Shown here: piece by piece, positions 34,841 through 42,656 of the stretch
Numbering within the stretch: position 1 is the first letter of the stretch
Layout: every line of letters starts with the position of its first letter
Source of the DNA: Bordetella genomosp. 1
GTDB lineage: Bacteria; Pseudomonadota; Gammaproteobacteria; Burkholderiales; Burkholderiaceae_B
Assembly: GCF_002261335.1 (NCBI RefSeq)
Contig: NZ_NEVL01000001.1
Coordinates: 1-64,000, forward strand
Length of the DNA stretch: 64,000 bases
Direction of reading: 5' to 3'
Notes under the pieces: model-generated
Databases searched by the model: none
Seen by the model: only the letters and a program-made list of their open reading frames with translations
Told to the model about the DNA's origin: nothing
Program-made: the position numbers and the translations under genes

Positions 34841-35494
34841 ATGAATCACTATTCCCACGCCGTCGTCATGGGCGACCTCGTGTCCAGCGAAGGCACGGGG
34901 TCGGTGCCGCGCCTGCATCACGCGTTCAACGCTGCGATCGACGCCGCCAACCGTACCCATGGCGCGAGCCTGCCTTCCCCGCTCACCATTACCCTCGGCG
35001 ATGAATTCCAGGGCGTGAGCCGCAGCCTGAGCGAGGGCCTGGAGATCGTTCGGTCGTTGCGCACGCAATTGCTTGCAGACGCGGTCGATTGCCGCTTCGT
35101 GCTGGGCGTGGTGCGCCTCGACGTGCCGGTGAATCCCGACCGCGCCTGGAACATGATGGGCCCGGGCTTCGCGGCCAGCCGGGAGCGCCTGGGTGACAAA
35201 CGCGACCGCAATGCCTACCGCTTCGTCCTGCCGGGTCAGCCGGTGATCGAAACGTTGATGGAGGCCGTTGGCGCGGCGCTCACCGATATCGAAGCCGACT
35301 GGACGGACCGACAAAAGGAAGTCGTGCTGGCCTCGCAGCACGAGCGGGGCACGGATGTCGCAGAGCGGCTCGCCATTTCGCCGCCCACGTACTACAAGAT
35401 TCGACGTGCAGGACGCTTCGACCTGTATGCCCGGGAATGGCAGGCGCTCATGTCGAGCGCACAGGCCCTGGACTCGGCTTATGGACTCGCATGA
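34841..35494 (+). CDS. SatD family protein with C-terminal helix-turn-helix
   Basis: A 217-residue cytoplasmic protein of the SatD family (named from the Streptococcus mutans sat operon; function unknown). Seen in order: VVMGDLVSS (residues 8-16), TITLGDEFQG (49-58), RFVLGVV (85-91), MMGPGFAASRERL (105-117), and a helix-turn-helix-like end (TDRQKEVVLASQHERGTDVA, then AISPPTYYKIRRAG, about 155-191). The GDEF and G-x-ASR blocks have the order and spacing of class III nucleotide cyclases, which is my inference. I used the ATG at 34841; a TTG six bases upstream sits better behind GGAG at 34822. It overlaps the next gene by four bases. Two palindromes upstream suggest self-regulation. Confidence 0.82.
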   Translation: MNHYSHAVVMGDLVSSEGTGSVPRLHHAFNAAIDAANRTHGASLPSPLTITLGDEFQGVSRSLSEGLEIVRSLRTQLLADAVDCRFVLGVVRLDVPVNPDRAWNMMGPGFAASRERLGDKRDRNAYRFVLPGQPVIETLMEAVGAALTDIEADWTDRQKEVVLASQHERGTDVAERLAISPPTYYKIRRAGRFDLYAREWQALMSSAQALDSAYGLA

Positions 35495-35988
35495 ACATCT
35501 CCTGGTGGCTTGACGCAAGATTCGTCGTCTCCGTGGCACTGGCCCTGTTCATGTTGAGCCGGGTCGGCAACTGGCTGTGCGGGAAGATATTGAGCCGCAG
35601 CGGGCTGATAGCGGCGATGCAGGCCAAGGCCGACCATGCGGATGCGGTTGCCGCCACCGCTGCGGCCGCGGCCACGGCTGCGAACGCGCCGCCCGCCCCG
35701 CCCCTGCGCAAAGACCATCCCAAGGTCGGCAGCCTGATCGGCACCTTCGAGCGGCTGTTGATCGCCGGGGGCGTCCTGACCGGCTCCTGGGAGATCCTGG
35801 CCGCCGTCGTCGCGCTCAAGACGGTGGCCCGTTTCAAGGAGCTCGACGAAAAGCTCGATGCCGAGTATTTCCTCGTGGGTTCGCTCTTCAGCATCGTGTG
35901 GGCCGTCGTGATCACCTTTGCGTGGATCGGATTCGACCATTTCTGGGGCTATGACCTGCTGGCGACGCTGCGCACCGCGAAGCACTGA
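35491..35988 (+). CDS. Small inner-membrane protein coupled to the SatD-family gene
   Basis: A 165-residue protein with three predicted membrane segments (about residues 9-30, 84-106 and 126-148) and an Ala-rich polar stretch between the first two (45-78). The part ERLLIAGGVLTGSWEILAAV followed by ALKTVARFKELDEKLDAEYF resembles, as I recall it, the C-terminal half of the DUF3307-type membrane proteins that accompany SatD in other bacteria; the N-terminal half of those is missing. Its ATG overlaps the SatD stop (ATGA), so the two are translated together. No function is known. It could be the effector or sensor partner of the SatD protein. Confidence 0.72.
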   Translation: MNISWWLDARFVVSVALALFMLSRVGNWLCGKILSRSGLIAAMQAKADHADAVAATAAAAATAANAPPAPPLRKDHPKVGSLIGTFERLLIAGGVLTGSWEILAAVVALKTVARFKELDEKLDAEYFLVGSLFSIVWAVVITFAWIGFDHFWGYDLLATLRTAKH

Positions 35989-36068
35989 GCCGCCGTCTGA
36001 ACGTGTGGCGCAAGGCAGCTCGATGACGCGCTGGCGCGCGGCGCCGACGTGCCGTCGCTCGGAAAACA

Positions 36069-36092
36069 AAGGGCTGCCTGACGGCAGCCCTT
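36069..36092 (-). terminator. Bidirectional stem-loop terminator between the membrane protein and DUF3806-like genes
   Basis: A 10-bp perfect stem (AAGGGCTGCC with GGCAGCCCTT) with loop TGAC. On the minus strand it is followed by TTTGTTTTCC, so it ends the gene at 36112; on the plus strand only TT follows. Confidence 0.7.
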
Positions 36093-36111
36093 CGGCATTG
36101 TTGGCCGCGGC

Positions 36112-36546
36112 TCACTCGCCCGGGAAGTGCTCGTTGCGGATGTCGTCGAGCTGGATGCGCATTTCTTCGTAGAGGCCGGGCACGGTGAACGGGGTGCGTT
36201 CCTCGACGCGCTTGAGCAGCATCTGGCTGGGGAAGACCAGCAGCGAGGTCTGCTTGTATTGCACGGCCGGGTCGCGGCCGAATTCGTCTTCGACCATGCA
36301 CCAGTGATAGGCGGGAAACTGCTTGGTGAAGACGCGGCCGAAGGCCACGCCGAGCGATTCCAGCGTGTACTGCGCCTCGGGCTCGATGGTCTTGGTGTCG
36401 AGCAGGCGCTGCAGCGCGACGAGGTCTTCGTGCGAGCCGTCGAGCGGTTTGCGGGTGTGGGACTGCACCAGCTCGTCGGCGTGGGCAAACTGGTCATCGA
36501 GCAGTTGCTGTTCGGCGGGCGAGAGGGCTTCGATTTTGGGATCCAT
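36112..36546 (-). CDS. DUF3806-like protein of unknown function
   Basis: A 144-residue soluble protein without signal peptide. Seen: an N-terminal helical part (LSPAEQQLLDDQFAHADELV), then SLGVAFGRVF near residue 68, WCMVEDEFGRDPAVQYKQ near residues 81-98 and LLVFPSQMLLKRVEE near residues 100-114. The LGxAFG, VxDExGRDPA and FP-x-KRVE blocks fit the DUF3806 family as I know it. No biochemical role is established. The start is the ATG at 36546; the in-frame extension upstream runs into the acetyltransferase promoter region. Confidence 0.75.
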   Translation of the reverse strand: MDPKIEALSPAEQQLLDDQFAHADELVQSHTRKPLDGSHEDLVALQRLLDTKTIEPEAQYTLESLGVAFGRVFTKQFPAYHWCMVEDEFGRDPAVQYKQTSLLVFPSQMLLKRVEERTPFTVPGLYEEMRIQLDDIRNEHFPGE

Positions 36547-36659
36547 GGCCCAAGCATAAGCGAGAACGGGTGCGGCGCGATGACATGCCGCCGTGGGGAA
36601 TGCCGTGCACACACGCTTCGCATTTCCTATCATGGCGTCTGTTTCTCCAGGAGTCCGTC

Positions 36660-37157
36660 TTGTCCCCCGCCTCTCCCCTGTTGCGCCAGGCCGTGCCTGG
36701 CGATGCCGAACGTTGCCACCAGATCGAGATCTCCGCCTATGACGGCGACGAGGCCGCCACGCTGGAGAAGATCCGGCTGCGCATCGCGCAGTATCCGCAG
36801 GGCTTTCTCGTGCTGGAGGACGACGGCGGGATCGTGGGCTTCATCAACAGCGGCTGCGCCCACGAGGTCGTGATGTCGGACGAGGATTTCAAGACGCTGG
36901 TCGGCCATGATCCCGCCGCGCCCAACGTGGTCATCATGTCGGTCGTGGTGGATACCGCGCGGCAGGGCCAGGGGCATGCGCGCGTGCTGATGGACGGTTT
37001 CGTGGCGCGGATGCGCGAGCGCGGCAAGCGCACCATCCACCTGATGTGCAAGGCGCGCCACGTGCCGCTCTACGAACGCTTCGGCTATCGCTACGTGCGG
37101 CCCTCTGCCTCCGACCACGGCGGCGTGGCGTGGCACGAGATGGTGATGGACCTCTGA
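36660..37157 (+). CDS. GNAT family N-acetyltransferase
   Basis: A 165-residue acetyltransferase with the acetyl-CoA loop VVDTARQGQGHARVLM near residues 98-113, and the C-terminal LYERFGYRYV near residues 140-149. The DEDFKTLVGHDP segment resembles arylalkylamine-type members. The start is probably the TTG at 36660, with AGGAG seven bases upstream; no ATG in frame has a ribosome site, and a CTT codon separates the nearest GTC. Substrate unknown. Confidence 0.8.
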   Translation: MSPASPLLRQAVPGDAERCHQIEISAYDGDEAATLEKIRLRIAQYPQGFLVLEDDGGIVGFINSGCAHEVVMSDEDFKTLVGHDPAAPNVVIMSVVVDTARQGQGHARVLMDGFVARMRERGKRTIHLMCKARHVPLYERFGYRYVRPSASDHGGVAWHEMVMDL

Positions 37158-37176
37158 GGGCGCGCGCGGCGCGGGT

Positions 37177-37986
37177 TCAGGTGCCGGAGATCGCGTACGC
37201 GGTCTTGAGCAGCTGCGGCACGATCTCGCGCACGAGTCGCTCCTGCGGGTACTCGTCGGCCGCGGCGGTGACGTTCAGCGCGGCCACCGGCCGGCGCAGG
37301 TCGTCGCGCAGCAGCACGGCCGCGCCCACCTGGTTCAGCAGCACCTGATCGCGGGTCAGGGCATAGCCCTGGCTGCGCGCCTGCCGCACCTCGTCGGCCA
37401 GCCGCGCCGGATCGGTGTCGGTGCGGGCGGTGTACGCGCTGATGGCGGTGGTGGCGAAGTAATGGTCCAGCGCGATGTCGTCGAGCTGCGACAGCAGCAT
37501 GCGGCCGGCGCTGTTGCTCCACGCGGGCATGCGGCGCCCGGCCAGCATCTCGGAGAGCGTGAGCTGGCGGCTCGGCAGGCGCAGCAGATAGATCATCTCC
37601 GGGCCGTCGAGCACGCTCATGTTCACCGCCAGGCCGCAGCGCTCGCGCAGCGCCACCAGATGCGGCGCCGCCAGCGACACCAGGCGGTCGCTGCGCAGGA
37701 AGAAATAGCCGAGCTCCACCACCTGCGGGCCGAGACCATAGCGGCGCGTCTGCGGGTCTTTCACCAGATATCCCAGCTTTTCCCAGGTGTGCGTGAAGCG
37801 CTGCACGGCGCTCTTGCCCATGCCGGTGAGCTGCACCAGCTCGGTCAGGCCGAGCGTCTCGCGCGCGCTGCGAAAGGCCTCCAGCACGCGCATGGCCTTG
37901 CCCAGCGAGGCCACATAGAGCGGATTCGCGCCGTCGGGGGTGTCGGCGAGGTCGGGATCGAGGGCGGCGGCAGGGGGGCGGGGCAT
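37177..37986 (-). CDS. IclR-family transcriptional regulator
   Basis: A 269-residue regulator with an N-terminal winged helix (LGLTELVQLTGMGKSAVQRF, residues about 45-64) and a C-terminal ligand-binding domain (CGLAVNMSVLDGPEMIYLLR near residues 116-135). It diverges from the amidase-Bug receptor pair over 139 bases that carry repeated palindromic half-sites, so it very likely controls that pair. The ligand is unknown. Confidence 0.9.
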   Translation of the reverse strand: MPRPPAAALDPDLADTPDGANPLYVASLGKAMRVLEAFRSARETLGLTELVQLTGMGKSAVQRFTHTWEKLGYLVKDPQTRRYGLGPQVVELGYFFLRSDRLVSLAAPHLVALRERCGLAVNMSVLDGPEMIYLLRLPSRQLTLSEMLAGRRMPAWSNSAGRMLLSQLDDIALDHYFATTAISAYTARTDTDPARLADEVRQARSQGYALTRDQVLLNQVGAAVLLRDDLRRPVAALNVTAAADEYPQERLVREIVPQLLKTAYAISGT

Positions 37987-38060
37987 GGCGGCGGGCAGGC
38001 CGGCGCGGCCGTGTTAACCCGGATTGTGGGCCACGCTCGCGCCAGCGTATAAATATCTGA

Positions 38061-38091
38061 ATGCAGTACTAAGTATTGTAATGCAATACTT
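38061..38091. promoter_or_regulatory. Predicted IclR operator in the divergent gap
   Basis: AAGTATTG-N5-CAATACTT is a perfect 8-bp inverted repeat (38071-38091). ATGCAGTACT (38061) and ATGCAATACT (38081) add a direct repeat exactly 20 bases apart, so three half-sites lie in phase, two helical turns. GTATAAATAT at 38047 is a likely -10 region nearby. Confidence 0.6.
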
Positions 38092-38125
38092 GAGTAAAAC
38101 ACCCGCTTCAAACCGAGGACAAACC

Positions 38126-39544
38126 ATGAGTTGGGAAACCCTGTGCGGCATGACCGCGTTGCAGATGCGCGCCGAGATGGAGGCCGGGCATTTGAGCGCG
38201 CGCGAGCTGGTCGACGCGCACCTGGCGGCGATCGCGCACTGGAACCCGGCGGTCAACGCCATCGTCACCCTCGACGCCGATGCGGCGCGTGCACGCGCCC
38301 TCGCCTGCGACGAAGCGCAGGCACGCGGCGAGCCGCGCGGGCTGCTGCACGGCCTGCCGGTGGCGCACAAGGATTGCTTCCTCACGGCCGGCATGCGCAC
38401 CACCTGGGGCTCGCCGGTGTACGAGGATTTCGTGCCGACGCAGTCGAGCCTCGTGGTCACGCGGCAGCAGGACGCCGGCGCGATCACGCTCGGCAAGACC
38501 AACATGCCGGAGTTCGGCGCCGGGTCGCAGACCTTCAATCCGCTGTTCGGCGCCACCCGCAATCCCTACGACACCTCGCGCACCGCCGGCGGCAGCAGCG
38601 GCGGCGCGGCGGCCGCGCTGGCCTGCCGCATGCTGCCCCTGGCCGACGGCACCGACATGGGCGGTTCGCTGCGCAATCCGGCGAGCTTCTGCAACGTGGT
38701 GGGGCTGCGCCCTTCGCCCGGCCGCGTGCCGCAGCTGCCCAATGGCGCGCCCTACAACACCCTGACCGTGGCCGGACCGATGGCGCGCACGGTGGCCGAC
38801 GCGGCGCTGATGCTGGCCGCGCTGGCCGGCCCCGACGCGCGCGACCCGCTCTCCATCGAGCAGGATCCGCAGCGCTTCCTGGCCGCGCTCGAACACGACT
38901 TCAAGGGCACCCGCATCGCTTTCGCGCCGACCTGGGGCGGCCTGCCGACCGAGCCGCGCGTGGCCGCCGCGTTGCACGCGCAACTATCGGTGTTCGATGC
39001 GCTGGGCTGCCACGTCACCGAGGCCTGCCCCGATTTCAGCGGCGCCGATGAGTCGTTCCATGTGCTGCGCGGGCTGGCGTTCGCGATCACGCAGGGCCCG
39101 ACGCTGGCGCGCGAGCGCGCCCGCATGAAGGACACCGTGATCTGGAACACGGAGCTGGGGCTGAACCAGCCGGGCGCGGCGCTGGCGCAGGCCGAGCGCT
39201 CGCGTGCGGCGCTGTTCTCGCGCATGCACGCCTTCATGCAGGACCACGACTTCCTGATCGGCGCGGTGAGCCAGGTCGCGCCCTTCCCGGCCGACGAGGA
39301 ATACGTGCGCGAGATCGACGGCACGCCGATGAACAACTACATCGACTGGATGCGTTCGGGCTACTACCTCTCGCTCACCGGCCATCCCGCGATCTCGGTG
39401 CCCTGTGGCTTCACGCCGGAGGGCTTGCCGGTGGGCCTGCAGATCGTGGGCCGCTACCGCGACGAGCTGGGCGTGCTGCGCCTGGCGCATGCCTTCGAGC
39501 AGGCCACGGGCTTCTGGCGGCAGGCGCCGGTGAAGCCGGCCTGA
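38126..39544 (+). CDS. Amidase signature family hydrolase
   Basis: A 472-residue cytoplasmic amidase. The Ser-Ser-Lys catalytic set is visible: lysine in PVAHKD near residue 82, the first serine in [15 protein letters not shown] near residue 157 and the acylated serine in DMGGSLRNPAS near residue 181. The length is normal. It begins with MSWETLCGMTALQM and is the first gene after the divergent IclR gene. A Bug receptor follows after 109 bases, which include a 9-bp hairpin (39561-39584) without T-run. Substrate unknown; amides delivered with help of the receptor are plausible. Confidence 0.92.
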   Translation: MSWETLCGMTALQMRAEMEAGHLSARELVDAHLAAIAHWNPAVNAIVTLDADAARARALACDEAQARGEPRGLLHGLPVAHKDCFLTAGMRTTWGSPVYEDFVPTQSSLVVTRQQDAGAITLGKTNMPEFGAGSQTFNPLFGATRNPYDTSRTAGGSSGGAAAALACRMLPLADGTDMGGSLRNPASFCNVVGLRPSPGRVPQLPNGAPYNTLTVAGPMARTVADAALMLAALAGPDARDPLSIEQDPQRFLAALEHDFKGTRIAFAPTWGGLPTEPRVAAALHAQLSVFDALGCHVTEACPDFSGADESFHVLRGLAFAITQGPTLARERARMKDTVIWNTELGLNQPGAALAQAERSRAALFSRMHAFMQDHDFLIGAVSQVAPFPADEEYVREIDGTPMNNYIDWMRSGYYLSLTGHPAISVPCGFTPEGLPVGLQIVGRYRDELGVLRLAHAFEQATGFWRQAPVKPA

Positions 39545-39653
39545 GGCCTGCGCCGAGGGTGCCGGGGCGATTGCCCGCCCCGGCGCATCATTCAACCGAT
39601 CTTTGCATCGACAACGTGGCGCCTTCGCGCGCCGCACACAGGGGAAGCAGTAC

Positions 39654-40646
39654 ATGTTGCGCAAATCTCTACACCGCCTGGCCGGCCTCGGCCTGGCCAC
39701 CCTCCTGACCCTGCCGGGCCTGGCCGCGGCGCAAGCCGCGCCGGCCGCGGGCAACTGGCCGGCCAAGCCGGTGACGCTGGTGGTGCCGTTCCCGCCGGGC
39801 GGCTCCACCGACGTGCTGGCGCGCCTGTTCGCCGCCAAGCTGGGCGAGCGCCTGGGCCAGAGCGTGGTGGTGGAAAACCGTCCCGGCGCCAACACGGGCA
39901 TCGGCGCCGCAGCGGTTGCGCGCGCAACCGCCGACGGCTACACGCTGATGATCACCGGCGCGCCGACCTTCACCACCAATTCGCTGCTCTACCCCAACCT
40001 GGGCTACGACCCGATCAAGAGCTACGAGTACGTGGCGATCGCGGGCAGCGCTCCGTTCGTGATCCTGACCAACACGCAGAGCGGGCTGGCCACGGTCAAT
40101 GATCTGGTCACCAAGTCCAAGGCCGAGCCGCTGAGCTTCGGCTCGTTCGGCACGGCCTCCACGCCGCACCTCGCAGGCGAGTACCTGGCGCAGCGCACCG
40201 GCGCCAAGCTGCTGCACGTGCCCTATCGCGGCAGCGCGCCCGCCATGACCGACCTGATCGGCGGCCAGATCCCGCTGTCGATCGATACCCTCGTGGCGGC
40301 CCTGCCGCAGATGCGTGCCGGCAAGGTGCGCGCGGTGGCGCTGACCAGCGCCGCGCGTTCGTCGCTGGTGCCGGATGTGCCCACCGTGAACGAATCGGGC
40401 GTGGCCGGCTACGACTTCATCACCTGGTACGGCATCGTCGCGCCCAAGGGCACGCCGCAGCCGGTGGTCGACAAGCTCAGCACGCAGGTGCGCGAGATGC
40501 TGGCCGAGCCGCAGACGCTGGAGAAGCTCAAGGAGCTGGGTTTCGATCCGTTCTACGCCGATCCGAAGGCGTTTCGCGGCCGCGTCGAGCAGGAGCTCGA
40601 GCGCAACGCCGGCGTGATCAAGGCGGCCGGCATCAAGGTGGAGTGA
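39654..40646 (+). CDS. Tripartite tricarboxylate (Bug family) periplasmic receptor
   Basis: A 330-residue extracytoplasmic receptor of the Bug/TctC family. A signal peptide (LAGLGLATLLTLPGLAAAQA) precedes the family start WPAKPVTLVVPFPPGGSTDV near residues 36-55, and VENRPGANTGIGAAAVARA follows. It has no TctA/TctB permease genes beside it, as is common for the many solo Bug proteins of Bordetella relatives. Its partner may be an unlinked permease. Together with the amidase and IclR it makes a small uptake and hydrolysis unit. The ATG at 39654 follows GGGGAAG. Confidence 0.93.
   Translation: MLRKSLHRLAGLGLATLLTLPGLAAAQAAPAAGNWPAKPVTLVVPFPPGGSTDVLARLFAAKLGERLGQSVVVENRPGANTGIGAAAVARATADGYTLMITGAPTFTTNSLLYPNLGYDPIKSYEYVAIAGSAPFVILTNTQSGLATVNDLVTKSKAEPLSFGSFGTASTPHLAGEYLAQRTGAKLLHVPYRGSAPAMTDLIGGQIPLSIDTLVAALPQMRAGKVRAVALTSAARSSLVPDVPTVNESGVAGYDFITWYGIVAPKGTPQPVVDKLSTQVREMLAEPQTLEKLKELGFDPFYADPKAFRGRVEQELERNAGVIKAAGIKVE
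39912..39931. repeat. Palindromic repeat copy, GCGGTTGC-N4-GCAACCGC
   Basis: Eight-base perfect arms around GCGC, inside the Bug receptor gene; the longest copy of the repeat in the window. Confidence 0.6.
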
Positions 40647-40678
40647 TCCACCGCGGGCGGGCCCGGTGCCCGCCCGGC

Positions 40679-40963
40679 TCAGTGCTGCGCGAAGTGGCGA
40701 AAGCGCTTGTCGGTGTCGTCGCGGCGCGACTCGAGCTCGGTGACCACGGCCTCGGGCGGGCCGCGGCGCAGCCATTCCAGCATCTGGTCGACCTGGTCGG
40801 GCGTGCCCTGCACCAGCGCTTCGACGGTGCCGTCGAGCATGTTCTGCACCCAGCCGGTGGCGCCGATCATATGAGCCCGGCGCACGGTGGCGTGGCGGTA
40901 GCCGACGCCCTGCACCTTGCCCTTGACGACGACGTGGATGGTCTCGATGGGGGCGTCTTGCAT
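40679..40963 (-). CDS. acyP: Acylphosphatase
   Basis: A 94-residue enzyme that hydrolyses the acyl-phosphate bond. The signature KGKVQGVGYRHATVRRA holds the catalytic arginine (Arg23), and GATGWVQN holds the catalytic asparagine (Asn41). The start is the ATG at 40963. It converges on the Bug receptor gene, with a GGGCGGGC/GCCCGCCC hairpin between the stop codons (40655-40675) that lacks a T-run. Confidence 0.93.
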   Translation of the reverse strand: MQDAPIETIHVVVKGKVQGVGYRHATVRRAHMIGATGWVQNMLDGTVEALVQGTPDQVDQMLEWLRRGPPEAVVTELESRRDDTDKRFRHFAQH

Positions 40964-41141
40964 GAGTCTGTTTCCTTGGTGATCCAATGGCGCACATGTT
41001 GCGCTGCATCCAAATTTTATCGGTTCATTATGACCCGGGCCAGGCGCCCGGCCCGCGAGCGGGGCGTATACTGGCCCCGCCTCGGCACCTGCCGGCGCGC
41101 CACGCGGGGCGCACAGACCGCGATTCCTTTCGACCCATCCC

Positions 41142-42305
41142 ATGAGCCAAGATCTCTCCAAGATCACCTGCATCGAAGACCTGCGGGTGATTGCGCAAAA
41201 GCGCGTGCCCCGCATGTTCTACGACTACGCCGACTCCGGCGCCTGGACCGAAGGCACCTATCGCGCCAACCAGGAAGACTTCCAGAAGATCAAGCTGCGC
41301 CAGCGCGTGGCCGTCGACATGGAAGGCCGGTCGCTGCGCACCACCCTGGTGGGCAGCGATGCCGTGATGCCGCTGGCGATCGCGCCGACCGGCCTCACCG
41401 GCATGCAGCACGCCGACGGCGAGATGCTCGCCGCGCGCGCGGCCGCCGACTTCGGCGTGCCCTTCACGCTGTCGACCATGAGCATCTGCTCGATCGAAGA
41501 CGTGGCCCAGGCCACCGGCAAGCCGTTCTGGTTCCAGCTCTACGTGATGCGCGACCGCGAGTTCTGCGCCAACCTGATCGACCGCGCCAAGGCGGCCGGC
41601 TGCTCGGCGCTGGTGCTCACGCTCGACCTGCAGATCCTCGGCCAGCGCCACAAAGACATCAAGAACGGCCTCTCCACGCCGCCCAAGCCCACGCTGCGCA
41701 ACCTCATCAACCTGGCCACCAAGCCGCGCTGGTGCATGAGCATGCTCGGCACCAAGCGCCGCACCTTCGGCAACATCGTGGGCCACGCCAAGGGCGTGAG
41801 CGACCTGTCGTCGCTGTCGGCCTGGACCGCCGAGCAGTTCGACCCGCGCCTGAGCTGGGACGACGTCAAGTGGATCAAGGACCGCTGGGGCGGCAAGCTC
41901 ATCATCAAGGGCATCCTCGACGTCGAAGACGCCGAGCTGGCCGCGCAGAGCGGCGCCGACGCGCTGATCGTGAGCAACCACGGCGGGCGCCAGCTCGACG
42001 GCGCGCAGTCGTCGATCGAAGTGCTGCCCTCGATCGCGCAGGCCGTGGGCTCGCGCATCGAGGTGCTGATCGACGGCGGCATCCGCGGCGGCCAGGACAT
42101 CCTCAAGTCGGTGGCCCTGGGGGCCCGCGGCGCCATGATCGGCCGCGCCTTCCTGTATGGCCTGGGCGCCTATGGCCAGGCCGGCGTGACGCGCGCGCTC
42201 GAGATCCTCTACAAGGAAATGGACGTGACGATGGCCCTGTGCGGCCGCAAGCACGTCTCGCAGATCGACCGCAGCCTGCTGGTGCCAGGCACCTACCCGA
42301 CCTGA
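41142..42305 (+). CDS. lldD: FMN-dependent alpha-hydroxy-acid dehydrogenase (LldD-like)
   Basis: A 387-residue FMN enzyme of the L-lactate dehydrogenase/mandelate dehydrogenase/glycolate oxidase family. Seen: FYDYADSGAWTEGTYRANQ near residues 27-45, PLAIAPTGLTGMQHADGE near residues 77-94, LTLDLQILGQRHKD, and the active-site SNHGGRQLDGA near residue 276, whose histidine abstracts the proton. The C-terminal DGGIRGGQDILKSVALGA binds the FMN phosphate. The substrate is probably L-lactate or a related 2-hydroxyacid, but the sequence does not separate these. It stands alone, divergent from acyP, and ends at a terminator. Confidence 0.92.
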   Translation: MSQDLSKITCIEDLRVIAQKRVPRMFYDYADSGAWTEGTYRANQEDFQKIKLRQRVAVDMEGRSLRTTLVGSDAVMPLAIAPTGLTGMQHADGEMLAARAAADFGVPFTLSTMSICSIEDVAQATGKPFWFQLYVMRDREFCANLIDRAKAAGCSALVLTLDLQILGQRHKDIKNGLSTPPKPTLRNLINLATKPRWCMSMLGTKRRTFGNIVGHAKGVSDLSSLSAWTAEQFDPRLSWDDVKWIKDRWGGKLIIKGILDVEDAELAAQSGADALIVSNHGGRQLDGAQSSIEVLPSIAQAVGSRIEVLIDGGIRGGQDILKSVALGARGAMIGRAFLYGLGAYGQAGVTRALEILYKEMDVTMALCGRKHVSQIDRSLLVPGTYPT

Positions 42306-42332
42306 TCGCGGCGCGCCTGCCCGCCCTGCACG

Positions 42333-42368
42333 CCGCCCGTGCGCCCTGATCGGCGCCGGGCGGTTTTT
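42333..42368 (+). terminator. Intrinsic terminator of the hydroxyacid dehydrogenase gene
   Basis: CCGCCCG and GCGCC on the left arm pair with GGCGC and CGGGCGG on the right with one bulged T, followed by five T residues, 28 bases after the stop codon. Confidence 0.85.
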
Positions 42369-42501
42369 CTTTGCCTGTCGCGCAGCGCCCGAGCCCACGC
42401 CCGGCATGGCCCGAGCGCGGCCCTTCATGCCCGCATCGCAGCTTCTCGCACGCGTTCAGCGGCGCCGCCAGGTGCGCGTCGAAACCGCCCGCTTCGCAAT
42501 T

Positions 42502-42517
42502 GGTTGCGCGCGCAAGG
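42502..42517. repeat. Partial copy of the palindromic repeat, GGTTGC-N4-GCAAGG
   Basis: Left arm intact, right arm matching four of six bases where it runs into the next hairpin. Weak copy of the repeat at 6832, 39912 and 54644. Confidence 0.35.
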
Positions 42518-42548
42518 GTTATCCCTGAATGGGGATAACCCTTGTTTT
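42513..42548 (+). terminator. Strong hairpin with T-run ahead of the M20-ABC-amidase operon
   Basis: A 13-bp perfect stem (CAAGGGTTATCCC and its complement, 6-base loop) followed by TTTT. A second terminator is unexpected 145 bases after the first, with no gene between them. It may be an attenuator in the leader of the next operon, or end an antisense or small RNA. The sequence between the two terminators (42369-42512) shows no coding signal. Confidence 0.6.
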
Positions 42549-42584
42549 ATGGGGTTTTGGGCAGTGGCTCCTTCAAATCCAAAA

Positions 42585-42612
42585 AAACTGGAACTATCAG
42601 CGGGTCCAGTTT
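42585..42612. promoter_or_regulatory. Inverted repeat between the hairpin and the M20 gene
   Basis: AAACTGGA-N12-TCCAGTTT, 45 bases before the M20 start codon, with outer ATCC/GGAT pairing if four A residues bulge. It could be an operator or a second leader hairpin alternative to the one at 42513. Confidence 0.45.
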
Positions 42613-42656
42613 GGATGCAGTATCCGGACTACTTTGTCATCGCCCCGGAGAACGTG

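Noticed and set aside
36570-36659. Longer N-terminus for the GNAT acetyltransferase from 36570
   Set aside because: The extra 30 residues do not resemble the family and overlap the start region of the divergent gene; the TTG at 36660 has a proper ribosome site.
39561-39584. Terminator between amidase and Bug receptor
   Set aside because: A 9-bp GC stem is present, but no T-run follows and the two genes make sense as one unit.
40655-40675. Terminator between the Bug receptor and acyP genes
   Set aside because: GGGCGGGC/GCCCGCCC forms a hairpin but lacks a T-run on both strands.
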